DNA from: Gonatopus flavifemur
Lineage: Eukaryota > Arthropoda > Insecta > Hymenoptera > Dryinidae
Length of the DNA: 64,000 nucleotides
Assembly: GCA_018340375.1 (NCBI GenBank)
Contig: JAFFJZ010000010.1
Coordinates: forward strand, 8,804,001 to 8,868,000
Reading direction: 5' to 3'
Both the position numbers and the translations under genes were made by a program. Shown here one piece after another: positions 1-11,840 of this stretch. The notes below the pieces were generated by a model. The model did not search any database and was not told where the DNA came from. It was given only the letters and a program-made list of their open reading frames with translations. How positions within the stretch are numbered: the stretch's first letter is position 1; every line of letters begins with the position of its first letter.

Positions 1-1850
1 ATTGTGAGATATCTTTTAAGAATCTTTTGCGAGATCGAATTAAGATCATCGTACAGACTCTCATTTTAGACATCTTTGGGATATCTTTGATATATCTTCA
101 AGATATCTCAAAGTTATCTCCAAGATATGTTCAAGATATTTCAAAGTCATCTCCAAGATACGTTTAAGATCCCTTTAGGATATATTCAAGATGCCGTCAA
201 CAATAACAATAGAGATATAATATAATTTTCAATTAACATATAAAAAAGATTTTTCTTGAAATTTTACTGTATTTTCTGTTGATTAGTATTTGAGGTAATG
301 CTTTTCCTGTCTGAGGAATTTTCATTCTTTGAAAGGGATTAGAACCTACCTACTTAACCTATCATCTACCTGAATAACCGGTCTCAACAGTTTGAGCTAA
401 AGCGCTGATAAAGTTGATGATATAGTGCTTTATTATCACTTAAGGTCATAGCATTATACAACTGGTCAAGTTTTCGTTTCTGTAAAACTCCTCAGAATGT
501 ATTTCATGGAAAATTCTGGAATTTTTAAGCAATGAAATCCAATATTTCATCTCATGTCGTACAGAATCCAAATTTCAGAAAACAATTCTCTCAAAAATTT
601 TTGTATGGAAAATATCTCGACTTCGTAACTTTAAGATATCTGGAAGAGATCTTTGAGATCCTGAAGATATCTCAGTTCAGATGTTTTGGAAGACATCTCG
701 TATCCATCTCGAATTCGGCATCATTATTTCAGTTCTCAAAGTTATCTCAAAGATATCTTTACGATACATCTTGAAGATATCTTTGTGGAGATATGGAATC
801 ACTGCCCAGTAAACAAGAAGTTAACTTGAGGCATTCTTCAAGATGTCTTCGAGAAATCTACAAGATTATCTACAAGAAATGCAAATAAGAGACTTTCAAG
901 AATTCTTAAAGACCACCAATGTCCAACCAAATGATGTGTTCAAGATGTCTCGAAGTTGACCTCAAAATGACTTCACGTTGTCGGCTAAGGACATCTATAA
1001 GATATCTTCTGGAGTTCACTTTCAGAGGACTTTCAAATGTCATCTGAACGAGATTTTTTTCAAGTAAATGAATAGAGTTGGCCGTAACATAAATATCACA
1101 TGTGAATTACGAATTTTTCAGCTAAATATTTCGAAATAGTATTCAAATAGCAATAATGTCGATTTTAATAAGTGTATGCAAACGCTGCTACACCATCCAC
1201 GCGTTCCGTTGATTAGACAACTTGAGGTTGTCTTTATTCGATACCTTTTGTTTGTCCAAAAGACATCAATTTGTTGCCTTTTTGAATGTCTTAAAGTTGT
1301 GTACTGAAAAGGGGTCTTCAAGATGTCCTACAGGAAGTGTTCTGAGAATAGTAAACTTCAAGACAACTTCTTTTAAGATGACTTTTCGACATCCCTTGAA
1401 GGGAGGAAAATGATGTGTTCTCAAATCTTTTAAACCGCGCTGTAGAAGGACAGCTTCAAGAGGCATTTGGGAGACCTATATTTACTGGGTATTTACTATG
1501 TTTCGGGTATTTTGCGGAAGATATCTTAATTTCATAATTTCAAGATATCTAAAAGAGATCTTTCAGATGTATCCTGGAAGTATCTCACTTGAGATGTTAT
1601 CAAGACATCTTGTATTAAACTCAAATTTGGCACCTCTTTTTCATTCCCGAAATTTATCTTGAAGATTTCTAAAAGAGATCTTCAAGATGTATCCTGAAGA
1701 TATATCAATTCAGATGTTTCCAAAACATCTTGTATCCATCTCAAATTCAACATCTTAATTTCATTTCTTGAAGTTATCTTTAAGATATTTTTATGACATA
1801 TCTTGAAGATATCTTTGTGAAGATATTTTAAATGTATCTTCGAGACATTT
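1..1850. repeat. Degenerate AAGATATCTT-motif repeat region
   Basis: Stretches 1-190, 590-1030 and 1500-1850 are made of diverged reiterations of a short palindrome-like word (AAGATATCTT, TCAAGATATCT and variants). Longer blocks are duplicated directly: about 676-790 resembles 1700-1830, including the shared word ATATCTTTGTG. No open frame of interest is present. The same word fills the interior of the element at 38994-39380 and the arms at 24884-24985 and 26113-26279, so this is probably transposon-derived. The left boundary lies outside the window. Confidence 0.6.
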
Positions 1851-3557
1851 TCTGTTTATTAGGTAGAATCTCGTTTGAGTTCTGTTTCAAAATGGCACAA
1901 TACACATTTTGAATATATTGTTTCTGTTCTTCACTTTCACGCAGACGTAATAGTAATTCGTGGTTATGTTTCTACATACAACTTTCAAACATTGTTGTTT
2001 GTTAACTAAACACATCATGTCTTGAATCAAAAATTATTTGTGTGTTTTGAATATTATTACAGTAACATTTTAAAATCTTTGAGAAGTGATTACAAGAATT
2101 TCTCAAAATAAGGCATCAGTTTTGCACTGCATGTAATTCTTCCGGAAAAATATTTACATATCCCACGTCTTATATTCTTGTGATGGTTCCAAGTTGTCTT
2201 GAAGTTGGAACCGCTACAATTTCTTTGAGGATTCGTACAGCAGAAAAGTCCGCAATGTAGTAGGAAATCAGCACTTGAATGGCTGTATTACCAAGACAGC
2301 ACAGGAAGTTCTCTGTATGTTTCGGAAACGTACTCTTGGTTCTGCGTGTTTTGGTCTCCATGGAATAGGTTTTCCAAACGTTTGAAGTATCTTCCCTTTT
2401 GATGCTTCTGATTGAGTTCTGAGGACGTTCTTTTTATCTACTACGGGATGTTCTCGCCATGTCTTTCAAACGTCCTTTCATGAAAACTACCCTTCAAATA
2501 CACAAAATTACACGGTGGACATGAATGGAACTAAACGGGACATTTGCATGTCCCTGGGACACACATGTGACGTTCTTAGAACATCCTGAGACGTTATTTG
2601 CACGTTCCCTTTGTAACCAAGTACGTTTTCGGAACCTTCAAAAAACCTCCCGGTGCTGTACGGGTAGCTAACAAGATTGTCGTAATAGCGAAAAATTTGC
2701 TGCTCCAGCAAAAAAAGAACCTAGCGAAACTGAATTTCGCTGTCACAACTACTTTTTTTTCTCTGTGTGAAGAAACAAAACTTTCAATCATGCGATAAAA
2801 TTCAAGTTCATTAGGCAGATACTATGTAGTAGAAATATCGAAATTATGTAGGCATAGTACGTTGCATAGTATAAATTCATGTAACCTTGTATATGGTAAA
2901 CTGACTGTGATAAAACAAAGGTAAAGAAATATCATCACCAATGACCTGGGAAATCATCAAAATGAAAATCTCAAGCGATTCATAATATAATGTCACACGC
3001 TAATTGAACTCATTTGATCATTAAAACATTGGGAAATAAATTGATAAGGCTCAGTCGACCTGAAAATGAATGAGCCGAAAAGACAGTAAGCCTGAAGAAC
3101 TCTCTTTTTCATTTCCTACAGTTTTTCATGAACTAATTTGGAAATTTTTGAAGGGTTCTCAATCAGATACAACGACTGGAGGCAATGAATGGATGCCCAG
3201 AATATTCGACTATCAGTGACTAAAAAAAATGAACTTGAACGTATTTTGCTGCTATGGTTTAGCTTTTTGATTGTTTTTTCTGTTTTGTAGAGAATCTTCG
3301 GAATTATACATAATCCATATAGAATTTGATGTAGTTTCTATATAATTTATATATAATTTTATATAAATTGAATGTAATTTAAACAATTTTTCCATTCAAC
3401 TATCACTATTGAGGGGATGCCCTGGCGGCCTTGGACTTCCCGTTGTTGCGCCTCTACCGTTATCAATATCTTTCGTTTGTGACAGACCAAGCATAGTAGA
3501 ATGAACAATTTTATTATGAAGACGTTTGAATTCAACCGAAAATAATTCGACTTAAGC
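1851..3557. other. Gene-free AT-rich stretch with weak transposon traces
   Basis: No coding signal is seen. A weak pair of ends, a CAGCAC-GGAAGTTC-like word near 2296 and GGTGCTGTACGGG at 2652-2664, resembles the CCCGTACAGCAC families further right and may mark an old element. Around 3295-3370 there is a low-complexity TATATAATTTATATA run that recurs near 4930, 30200 and 31020. Confidence 0.4.
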
Positions 3558-3617
3558 CCAATCCTGCACAATTCTTACTCTACACAGGAAAAATTCCGAG
3601 TTCTTTTATTCTACAAA

Positions 3618-3775
3618 TACGGAAAAAAATGATGTGGTTTATGCTATGGTGCCTATTTTTCAGCTGTGGCAACAAAAGTAATTGCTACAGTAGCTAAAAT
3701 TTAGCTACTGCAGCAATATTTTTGGCTATACCACAGCTAATTCGTAGCTATCATGAGGGATAATTTTTTTCCGTG
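3618..3775. mobile_element. Short palindromic element, ACGGAAAAAAAT ends
   Basis: The left end ACGGAAAAAAATGATG is inverted at the right end as ATAATTTTTTTCCGTG. The interior repeats AGCTGTGG / GCTACAGTAGCTAAAATTTAGC, and a related interior is found at 21190-21360. It is non-autonomous. The target duplication is not clear. Confidence 0.6.
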
Positions 3776-3782
3776 CAGTTTT

Positions 3783-4066
3783 TTTTTCTGCACAATCCCA
3801 ATTTGACACAACAAATGTAGATTAGAATAAAGCTGAAACTAGCAGCCGATTGTCGTCACTTTTGATTAAACCATGTTGAAACTTTTTATACCATAAATCA
3901 ATTGAGCAGCGGTCCACCAAACGTTTCAAATGCTTAAATCCTTGATAGAAATTTTGTGTGAAAAGTTATAACAATCGGCTGCTAGCTTCACGGCTGCCAG
4001 TTTCAGCTTCATTAGATTGGAACAACTTACATTTCCTGTGCCCAAGCGGGATTGTGCAGAAAAAAC
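3783..4066. mobile_element. Palindromic element with CTGCACAATCCC ends
   Basis: The left arm starts TTTTTTTCTGCACAATCCC and is inverted at 4048-4066. Both arms carry GAAGCTGAAACT and GCAGCCGATTGT in opposite orientation, so it folds into a long hairpin. Diverged copies of the end word near 3560 (CCTGCACAATTC) and 4110 (GGGATTATGCAGG) suggest it sits inside a related older element. Confidence 0.65.
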
Positions 4067-4183
4067 ATTGAATAGAATAGAACAACACGGATTTTCGTGA
4101 TGTCAAATCGGGATTATGCAGGAAAAGGCTTATGTAGAACATAACGATTCGACATTGGTGTGCAGGATCGGGATTTCCAGCTA

Positions 4184-4367
4184 CGCAGTGAAAAATTTGT
4201 GTATTTTTAACACACGTGTATGTCCCAGGAGGTCCACTCGCAATTTTATGTTAAATATTAACACAAATAATGTATCAATGTTAAATTTACACTGAAAATC
4301 TGTGAATTTCAGAATTTGAAATGTTGTTTTCAACACAAACTCTGAGAAAAACAAATTTTTCGCTGTG
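4184..4367. mobile_element. Palindromic element (CRCAGYGAAAAATTTG ends, TA duplication)
   Basis: The ends CGCAGTGAAAAATTTG and, inverted, CACAGCGAAAAATTTG are flanked by TA on both sides. A partial second copy with the same interior words (AAATTTACACTGAAAATCTG) and right end lies at about 15115-15250, truncated on its left. It is non-autonomous. Confidence 0.65.
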
Positions 4368-4370
4368 TAG

Positions 4371-4839
4371 AAATGTGGCTCTCTGGCATCTCAGACCTTG
4401 CCTTGGGCTAAGTTGGCGCGATCTGGGCCGAGTTAGAGCCTCTGATGGTCCTATTTAGAGTAAGGGCAATTCCTAGCTGGATTGTGTCGAATTAAAAGCA
4501 AGAACTGTAACGTTATTCACTTTCATTACGTATTCTATATAAAAAATATTGTACACAAGTTATATATTTATTAGATAGATTGTATACACAATGAGTAACG
4601 AAAGTGAATAACGTTCCAGTCCCTGATTAAAAGCTTCCTTTTATTATGATGAGATTTTTCAAAACAATTTCTATTTGAAAATGTTTGCGAATATGGAACA
4701 ATTGAGAAATTTTTTTAGTGAATAGAAAATAATAGGAAAATTTGAGGAGAAATCTAAAAAAAATATTCCATCATAGAAATATTGACAATTTATGCGACAT
4801 AATGCGGAAAATGGTCACACTGGTCAATCGCCATTTTGG
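4371..4839. other. No recognised feature
   Basis: AT-rich DNA with short imperfect repeats such as ACGTTATTCACTTTC inverted at 4511-4612. No gene or clear element boundary is seen. Confidence 0.4.
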
Positions 4840-4966
4840 TGCCTGAGGTTTAAGAATTGATTTGGAATACCAAATACGAGAACAACATCAGATTTATCGG
4901 ATCAGCTCGTTTCTGATCATTTTTAGGCACTCATTTTATATATAAAATCAATTATACACATTATAT

Positions 4967-5884
4967 GGAACATTCCATGCCAAATCAGCAGCGATTTCCC
5001 TTCACATCTTCGATTTGTTTCAAATTTTGAACCCAAATGATGAAGTTTCACCAAATTTTAGCCCCTTCGGAGCATTTTTACAGATTTGACAGAATAAAGA
5101 AAAAAAAATGTTTGTTTGTTTCATTTTGGAATATTTCAAGAATAGAATGATGAAAAATTCTGAAAAAATTCATACATATGTATTGTAAGCGACTCTTGTC
5201 ATATACATTTATTTGAAAAAGAACAACTAAAAATTTAATATTAGGAAAATTTTTTGAATAAACGCCCGCTTTAAAAAATTTGAAAAAATTCATAGTGATA
5301 GCCTCAAGTTTCACGGAAATTTTGGTTTCTTTAAATCTGGGGGGACTCAGAAAATTGTGGAAGTTGTGAATATTTTTGTGAAGTGATGCGCGTGAAATCG
5401 AAACCGTGAATAGTGCCTTCCAGTTTCAACGCAAAAAACCATCCAGGCAACTTCTGATTCCGGAAAACTCCAAACGACAAAGTTTTTCCACTATGTTTGA
5501 AAAAGGGTTTCCTGAAATTCCCAGATTTTTTACTCCAATTTTGAATGAGGTACGAACGATTTTCTATCAGCGTGGCGTATCGATGATTTCGATCTCGTTG
5601 ATGGAACTTGATGGAATTTTTAGTTGTTCTCTTTCAAAAAAATTTATCTGAAAAGAGTCGCTAACAATACATATGTATGAATTTTTCCAGAATTTTTCAT
5701 CATTCCATTCTTGAAATATTTCAAAATGAAACCAAAAAAACAGTTTTTTTGGTTTATCCTGTCAAATGTGCAAAAATGCTCCGAAAGGGCTAAAATTTGG
5801 TGAAACTTCATCATTTGGGTTTAAAATTTGAAACAAATCGAAGATGTGCAAGGAAATCGCTGCTGATTTGGCATGGAATGCCCC
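4967..5884. mobile_element. 918-bp element with >200-bp inverted ends (GG[AG]RCATTCCATGCC)
   Basis: The left end GGAACATTCCATGCCAAATC is inverted at the right end, finishing TTTGGCATGGAATGCCCC. Similarity of the two arms extends past 200 bp (ATACATATGTATGAATTTTT-like words at about 5170 and 5670). Flanks read ATAT on both sides, consistent with a short target duplication. The flanking host sequence at 4840-4966 and 5885-6010 is itself an inverted pair (words around ATATCAGATTT/CGG), so the element was inserted into an older palindromic one. Short frames inside, such as 5406-5651, resemble no known transposase. Confidence 0.75.
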
Positions 5885-6279
5885 ATATATTTGAATTATG
5901 TGTAAACGATAATAGAAGGTGAGCTAATCCAAGAAATCTGATATTCGTTTCTCATTCGACACACCAAAAGCACTCCGCATCAGTTACCAGACCTCGGTAA
6001 CCAGAGAAAAAATTCCTTTCGTTGAGCTGTGTATTCTGCATCTAATATATAGTTATAAGACATGATGCGTCTCCAAAATGGCATAGAAATGGTTTCAAAC
6101 ATGATAAAATATCGAAATTTTCTCCTTTTCACTTTTGAAAAATCAGGCGATCACATAAAATTGACATCTCTACATATCTTAAAAACTAAACTTCAAAGAA
6201 CAGTTTGTTCAGAGAAAAAGAACAAAATTATACCCTAAAAATTCGATTTGTGAATTATGATACACCCTGTATATATGTA

Positions 6280-6461
6280 CAGTGTTGAATTTAGGGTTTT
6301 CCAGGTTTATTCTCGGTGGAATTCCAAAGGGAGGCCCCCTGTTCATTTCGATCAACTACAATGGGATCTGACAAATGAGAAATCTCTCCGTGAATGAGAC
6401 CCTTCTCTTAGTCGAGCCCCCCGATATTCGAAATATCTACCTTCAGATGAATCGAACACTG
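6280..6461. mobile_element. Short TIR element with CAGTGTTSGAWTYA ends
   Basis: CAGTGTTGAATTTAGGG at the left is matched in inverse by ATGAATCGAACACTG at the right. The size and CAGTG end suggest a small non-autonomous hAT-like element, but no 8-bp duplication is visible. Confidence 0.45.
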
Positions 6462-6818
6462 TACACTTATATTTGAAATTTTTGTTGGGTTTATCAACTT
6501 ATATAACTTTTACTGAAGTTTTCTGGAAAAAAAATAAATAACTCCAAAGTAGAAAAACTGGAATCACAAAATACTTGACGCTATTATACAAAACACATGA
6601 ACAAAGTGAATAACAAAATTTCGAAATTTTATTACTGACTTTGTAAAATTTTATGCGCGACTTTTGGAAAGTTCATTCCTCTTCTTATTGTTTGTTAAGT
6701 GTTGAACATTTTTTCATTCTTTTTCAAGTGAAATTCAACAAAAAAGTGAACCGTTTTATCTTTGTTACAAATTTGAGTAATATTCTCAAATTTTTATTGA
6801 AGATAACTATATTTTAGA

Positions 6819-7030
6819 TATGTTATCGAAGTTTGAATCGTTTTAAAAAACGAAACGAAAATCTGAACCCACGAAATATGATGAATTATTGTTATTTGTC
6901 TTCTCGAATTGACTCCTTGGAAACATCGTTCAAACAATGCATTGAAAGATTCTCAGTCTTTAACAACTGAGTATCCCGTTATATGCTCCCTAATTCGTTT
7001 CAATAAACGATTCAAACTTCGAACATATAT
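6819..7030. mobile_element. Short TIR element with GAAGTTTGAATCGTTT ends
   Basis: GAAGTTTGAATCGTTT at about 6829 is inverted at about 7002-7020 (AAACGATTCAAACTTC). A second copy, about three-quarters identical by eye and lacking its left end, is at 15768-15958. Both copies share ACATCGTTCAAA and AACAACTGAGTAT-like words. Confidence 0.6.
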
Positions 7031-7790
7031 TTTCGTTTTACACTGCACCGTATACTTGAAGCTTTCGTTATATTATCGAGAGATTAAATAATATTACTAA
7101 GAAAAATGATGGTATAGTGAATGACTTTCAAACGATACATAGAATTCGAAGGTTGAACAGAAAGAAATCCCACAATTGCAATCTATTGACTTTGTTCTAT
7201 ATCCAGTTGTCGAAATTTCAGTGATTTCTGTTCGTACATGAATAGATATCATAAGGTTATTATCATTGCAATGATTCAATGATATTCAATTCAAATCGAT
7301 ATTATAATTGAACGGATATGAAGTAGATAAATGAAAAAAATCAACATTATATAGTGCGAACATCCAACGCTATATCGTACGAAGTGATACTCGAGAGGAT
7401 ATAGAATGCCGGAAAGTCTCGATGCAGCATATTTGTTACGACGGAAACAGTTTTATGCCTACTCGTAAACCGTGAGACCTCTGAGAAACATTTTGCCTCG
7501 TATATTGTTACAAACATTTCGAATTATTGAACATCAAGATGACAAAATATACGGTATAAATTCTTATTTTTATATAAAAACAAAAAATAAACAAAACCAT
7601 GAAAACTAATGATTAATTTCATTTTTTTCTTAGTCTTTCTGATTTACTTGATAACATTCTCAATCAATTATTAACATTTAATTTATTGTGCTTCGCTGTA
7701 GAATATTCTTCGCTAGAAAACATTCTAAGGTCACTTCCAATATTCCGATTACCTTGTGAGAAATTGTTGAATCGTACAGATCCATTTTCA
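7031..7790. other. Gene-free AT-rich stretch
   Basis: Nothing coding or clearly repetitive was recognised. A GC-richer patch at 7370-7510 does not form a supported frame. Confidence 0.4.
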
Positions 7791-8030
7791 CACGGAGACA
7801 AAAGGTCTGCTAAAAAGTACCATACTTTCTAGTGTTCGAGCATCAGTCTTGTCCAGACCAAATTATTTACGTGAAAATACCTTTGAAAGTATCATACTGG
7901 CTTGGACTTTCCTAAAGAAGTATACTACTTTTATAGATATTTTCATGTATTTAAATAATTTGATCTGCACAAGACTGATGCTCGAACGCCATAAAGTATG
8001 GCACTTTTTAGCAGATCTTTTTTCTCCGTG
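7791..8030. mobile_element. 240-bp palindromic element, CACGGAGA ends
   Basis: CACGGAGACAAAAGGTCTGC is inverted at the right end (GCAGATCTTTTTTCTCCGTG). The interior also folds: CGAGCATCAGTCTTGT at 7838 pairs with ACAAGACTGATGCTCG at 7969. Flanks are CA and TA, one mismatch from a 2-bp duplication. The core words are shared with the element at 54390-54655. Confidence 0.75.
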
Positions 8031-8547
8031 TAAAAATCGAAAATACAAAAGGGATTATCAAACACACAATGATAAAAGATTTTCTTCATAAATTTGGTAC
8101 ACTTGGAAAAATTTTCAGTAATTTCATCTGAAGTTGTTGAAAATTGTTGAAAAACGTGATCACTGTTCATTGTATTTTCAGTTATTCCAATAAAAGATGA
8201 TGCATTAGACGATCTCATGATTGATGTAGGTTTTTCTCAATTTAGGTATCTATTCTAAATACGATGCCTACTGTGAGTACTAAAATAGACCATCAAAGTG
8301 AAGCTACTTATGCAATTTTTAGAACAATAGAAGTATTTGAATTTCGTATGTTGATGAAGTATTATTTTTTGATGGGAAAAAATACTGTTGAGACAAAGCA
8401 ATAGCTTGATAGGTGGTATTCAAACTCTGTTCAAAATTTGAGTCGCTTCGTTTGGTGTTTGAATGCCCTTAATATGAGATTTAGTTGTGGCGGAATGATT
8501 TCAAGTCTCATAGCAAATCATAAGAAAATGATCTTATGAGACACTAT

Positions 8548-9288
8548 TGGTGTTGCCGCGATCTTCGATCCAGATCGAGATTTCGAGCCAATTTTCGAGC
8601 AGAGCTGAAAAAATTTCAGTCCATCCGAGTTTCGAGCTGAGCCAGAACTATGAGATCGACGAACTAAATCGTCACTGAGGAAATTTCCCTTCAGACGAGG
8701 AAACAGAAGAAACGTGTGATGAAAAACTACTTGGTTTTACGCATGAAACAATATTGAGATTATCATGGAATAAGTCAGAGTGTACTTTGTTTTTCATATT
8801 TACCACGGTCTATGAAACAATATTGTGTCCAATTAGTAGCAAACTCAGGAATTTTATAGAAATATATTTGCAAAGATATTTTTCTATTATAAAGTTGGTT
8901 TTTCTTCATCACCAATCTTCTGAAGATACATTCAATGATGTATTTACCCACATATTCATTGAAAGATGCATTCATTGAGTTATTATAATTGACACATTTG
9001 TAAAATTTGATTCAATTAGTCATGAAAATTTCGAGAAAGCGTTGATTTATACTCCAGCTTCAAGAGTTTCAGAAATATGTTCGATTCCAAAGAGCTTTTG
9101 AATCTAAGAATTTTTCATTAGTATGTATTTTGGATCTAGCTCGACGATCTTCGAGCCAATCCGAGCTCCGATCCGAGCAGTGGAGCTATCGATCCGATCT
9201 CCAAGCCGATCCTCACTGTAAAACACTAGAGCCAGCCAAGCCGAGCTCATGCTCAAAACTCGGATTAGCTCGGATCGTGGCAACACTA
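8548..9288. mobile_element. hAT-type element, TAGTGTTGCCGCGATC ends
   Basis: The ends TGGTGTTGCCGCGATC and, inverted, TAGTGTTGCCACGATC are flanked by an 8-bp duplication GACACTAT / AACACTAT (one mismatch), as expected for hAT. The outer interior reiterates GATCCGAGCTCGG-like words. There is no transposase frame. Relatives lie at 62281-62909 and about 52690-53026. Confidence 0.8.
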
Positions 9289-9314
9289 AACACTATGGTT
9301 TTTGCAACAGAATA

Positions 9315-10881
9315 CCCTGGTAAAAAAAATCTCTCTGAATCCCTCTGAAATCTCTCTGAATCTCTCTATATTTTGGGACATATCTCAGAGAGATTCAGAG
9401 TAACTTCAGAGTAATTCAGAGTAATTCAGAGGAAATTAGAGACTTCTCCGATAGTGATACGTCCTGAAACTCTTCAACTTTGCCTGAATCTCTCTGAAAT
9501 TTTCTGATGGAATTTGCAAATTTTCCGGAATCTTTCTGAATGTATTTGATTTTTCTTAGGATTTCATTCATCAAGGAGTCAAAGCTTTCTCTGAATTTGA
9601 GTGGATCTCCCTGAATTTTTCTGGATCTCTCCGCATCTCTCTGAATTCCTCTGAATCTCCCGGAATTTAATGTACTTCGATTTCAAAGCTTCCTCCGAAT
9701 CTCTCTGAATTCCTCTAAATCTCCCAGAATTTAATATATCCAAATTTTAAAGCTTCCACTGAATTCCTCTGAATTTCTCTGAATCTCTCTGAATTTCTCT
9801 AAATCTCCCAGAATTTGATGTATTCAGATTTCAAAGCTTCCTCTGCATTGTCCTGAATTTCTCTGAATCTCTCTAAATTCCTCTGAATATTTCTGAAAAG
9901 TTCCATACAAAATTTTTCTTAATTCATGTGTCTCTGAAAGTCTCTGACACCTCCTGAATGCCTCTGAAATGCAGGACCAAGAATTTTACTGAATTCATTC
10001 TTCTCTGAATTGTCTTGGATTACTCTGAATCTCTCTGAACTACCATGAATCTCCCCAAATGTTTCTGAAAAGTCCGCCGCAAAATTTTTGCTAATTTACC
10101 TGTTTCTGTGGGTCTCTGACATTCCCTGAATACCTCTGAAATCCTGAAGCAAAAATTTTATTGAATTAATCCCTCCCTGAATTTCTCTAAATTACTCTGG
10201 ATCTCTCTGAATTCCTCTGAATATTTCTAAAAAGTCCCATGCAAAATTTTTCTTAATTAATGTGTCTCTGAAAGTCTCCGACAACTCCTGAATGCCTCTG
10301 AAATGCAGGACCAAGAATTTTACTGAATTCATTCCTCTATGAATTGTCTTGGATTACTCTGAATCTCTCTGAAGTACCCTGAATCTCCCCGAATCTTTCT
10401 AAAAAGTCCGCCGCCGAATTTTTCCTAATTTACCTGTCTCTGTGGGTCTCTGACTTCCCCTGAATACCTCTGAAATCCTTAAGCAAAAATTTCACTGACT
10501 TAATCCCTCTCTGAATTACTCTGAATCTCTCTAAATTCCTCTGAATATTTCTAAAAAGTTTCATGAAAATTTTTCTTAATTCATGCGTCTCTGAAAGTCT
10601 CTGACATCTCCTGAATGCCTCTGAAATGCAGGACCAAGAATTTTACTAAATTCATTCCTCTCTGAATTTTCCTGAATTACTCTGAATCCCTCTGAATGAC
10701 CCTGAATATCGCTGAATCCCAATGAAAAATTCAAAGCTTAAGTTTTCTCAACCCATTAGTCCCTGAAATCCTCTGAATCGCGCTGAATTTCTCTGATTCT
10801 TTCTAAATCTCTCTGAATCTCTTTGAATCTCTCTGAAACGTGAAATTTTCAGAGAGATTTAGAGAGATTTTTTTACCAGGG
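9315..10881. mobile_element. 1.57-kb element built of reiterated CTCTGAAT motif
   Basis: The ends CCCTGGTAAAAAAAATC and, inverted, CCCTGGTAAAAAAATC are flanked by TA on both sides. Almost the entire interior is a degenerate reiteration of CTCTCTGAAT, the same motif that follows the left end and, in inverse, precedes the right end. A higher-order repeat is superimposed: the block starting CTCTGAATATTTCT recurs at 9881, 10215 and 10539 (spacing 334 and 324 bp). There is no coding capacity. Confidence 0.85.
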
Positions 10882-11097
10882 TATTCACAAGTGCATTACG
10901 AAGTCTTATAAATTTGTGTTCATTGTTCATGATTCATCATGAATCCTTATGAATATAAATTCACAGGTATTTATAATAAATCGTAAAAACAGATTCATAG
11001 GACATCGTCATTTACTTATGAATATTCTGTTGCAAAATCCATAGTGTTTCATAATAAGAGCATTTTCTTATGAATTGCTATGCCACTCTAACCAGGG

Positions 11098-11465
11098 ATA
11101 TCCAATATTCAACTCAACATTTTCTCTAAAAGTAGGCGGAAACTATGAATCATCATAGTTCAAAACATCCGTGAACAATCTCTTCTTCAACTAATCTGTA
11201 ATTTTATACAAGGAAGTGAGATTTTTATATTCCACGTATGACACATACGTTTATACAATTTTCGATTCCAAACTAAACTATCGGGAGACGTTGTATGGTG
11301 CCGATATTCATGATGACTTCAATCTTCGTGCGAATGAGAAGATATCTCAATCAAATAGCCAATAAAATACTAAGCGTAAAATGAAGTACATGATAATATT
11401 TTAGGACGTTTGAGTTCTTCAATTCAAATATCATATACAAGCGTGTATTGCCTATAATGACAATG
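11098..11465. other. No recognised feature
   Basis: AT-rich sequence between repeat blocks. No gene or element boundary was recognised. Confidence 0.4.
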
Positions 11466-11840
11466 GGCCCCAGGCTGGGTCCATCCTCTTTAACCCAGTA
11501 TTGGGAAATGACGATGGGGTCCATGTTGGCTCAATTTTGACCCTGTTGTGCTTTCCCATACAATTATGGTTGGCAGAAAATGGGAATAATGAGTCTTAAT
11601 CCCGGCACATTTGAACTTGGCCCCAATTTGGAGCAGCGTTAGGCCAAGATTGGGGTGAATTTATATCCCGAGCATGTGTGTACAATCCTCAGCGTGTATG
11701 AATTTTGGATCCCACTTTGGTCCAGCCTTGGACTCATGGTGTTACCAATCCTCGGGCAAAGCAATACAGCCAAGCTGGAAACGATGTTATCATCTCAGGG
11801 TTGGCCCCACGTTAATATACACCTGGGTAGGGATGTATTT
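11466..11840. repeat. GGGCCCCA / TTGGGGCC-motif repeat
   Basis: GC-richer block with reiterated words such as GGCCCCA, TTGGGGT, CTGGGTCC and TTGGCTCAA in both orientations. Similar words occur at 55970-56530 and 58490-58560. It is probably the inside of a decayed element of the CCC-end type. The overlapping open frames are not convincing genes. Confidence 0.5.

Larger units (their letters stand above)
8508..11097. mobile_element. Composite: palindromic element split by two later insertions
   Basis: TAGCAAATCATAAGAAAATG at 8512 pairs inversely with the sequence ending at 11083, and CACTATGGTTTTTGCAACAG at 9291 pairs inversely with 11027-11050. Only about 280 bp of this host remain. Its left arm is interrupted by the hAT element at 8548-9288, and its middle by the CTCTGAAT element at 9315-10881. 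The right edge reads CTCTAACCAGGG followed by AT. The left edge is diverged. Confidence 0.6.

Noticed and set aside
5406..5651. 81-codon frame inside the 918-bp element as a transposase
   Set aside because: No DDE-type motif, too short, and not shared with other elements in the window.
9315..10881. CRISPR array or simple microsatellite
   Set aside because: No constant repeat plus unique spacer pattern, and the array is delimited by inverted ends with a TA duplication in a eukaryotic genome.
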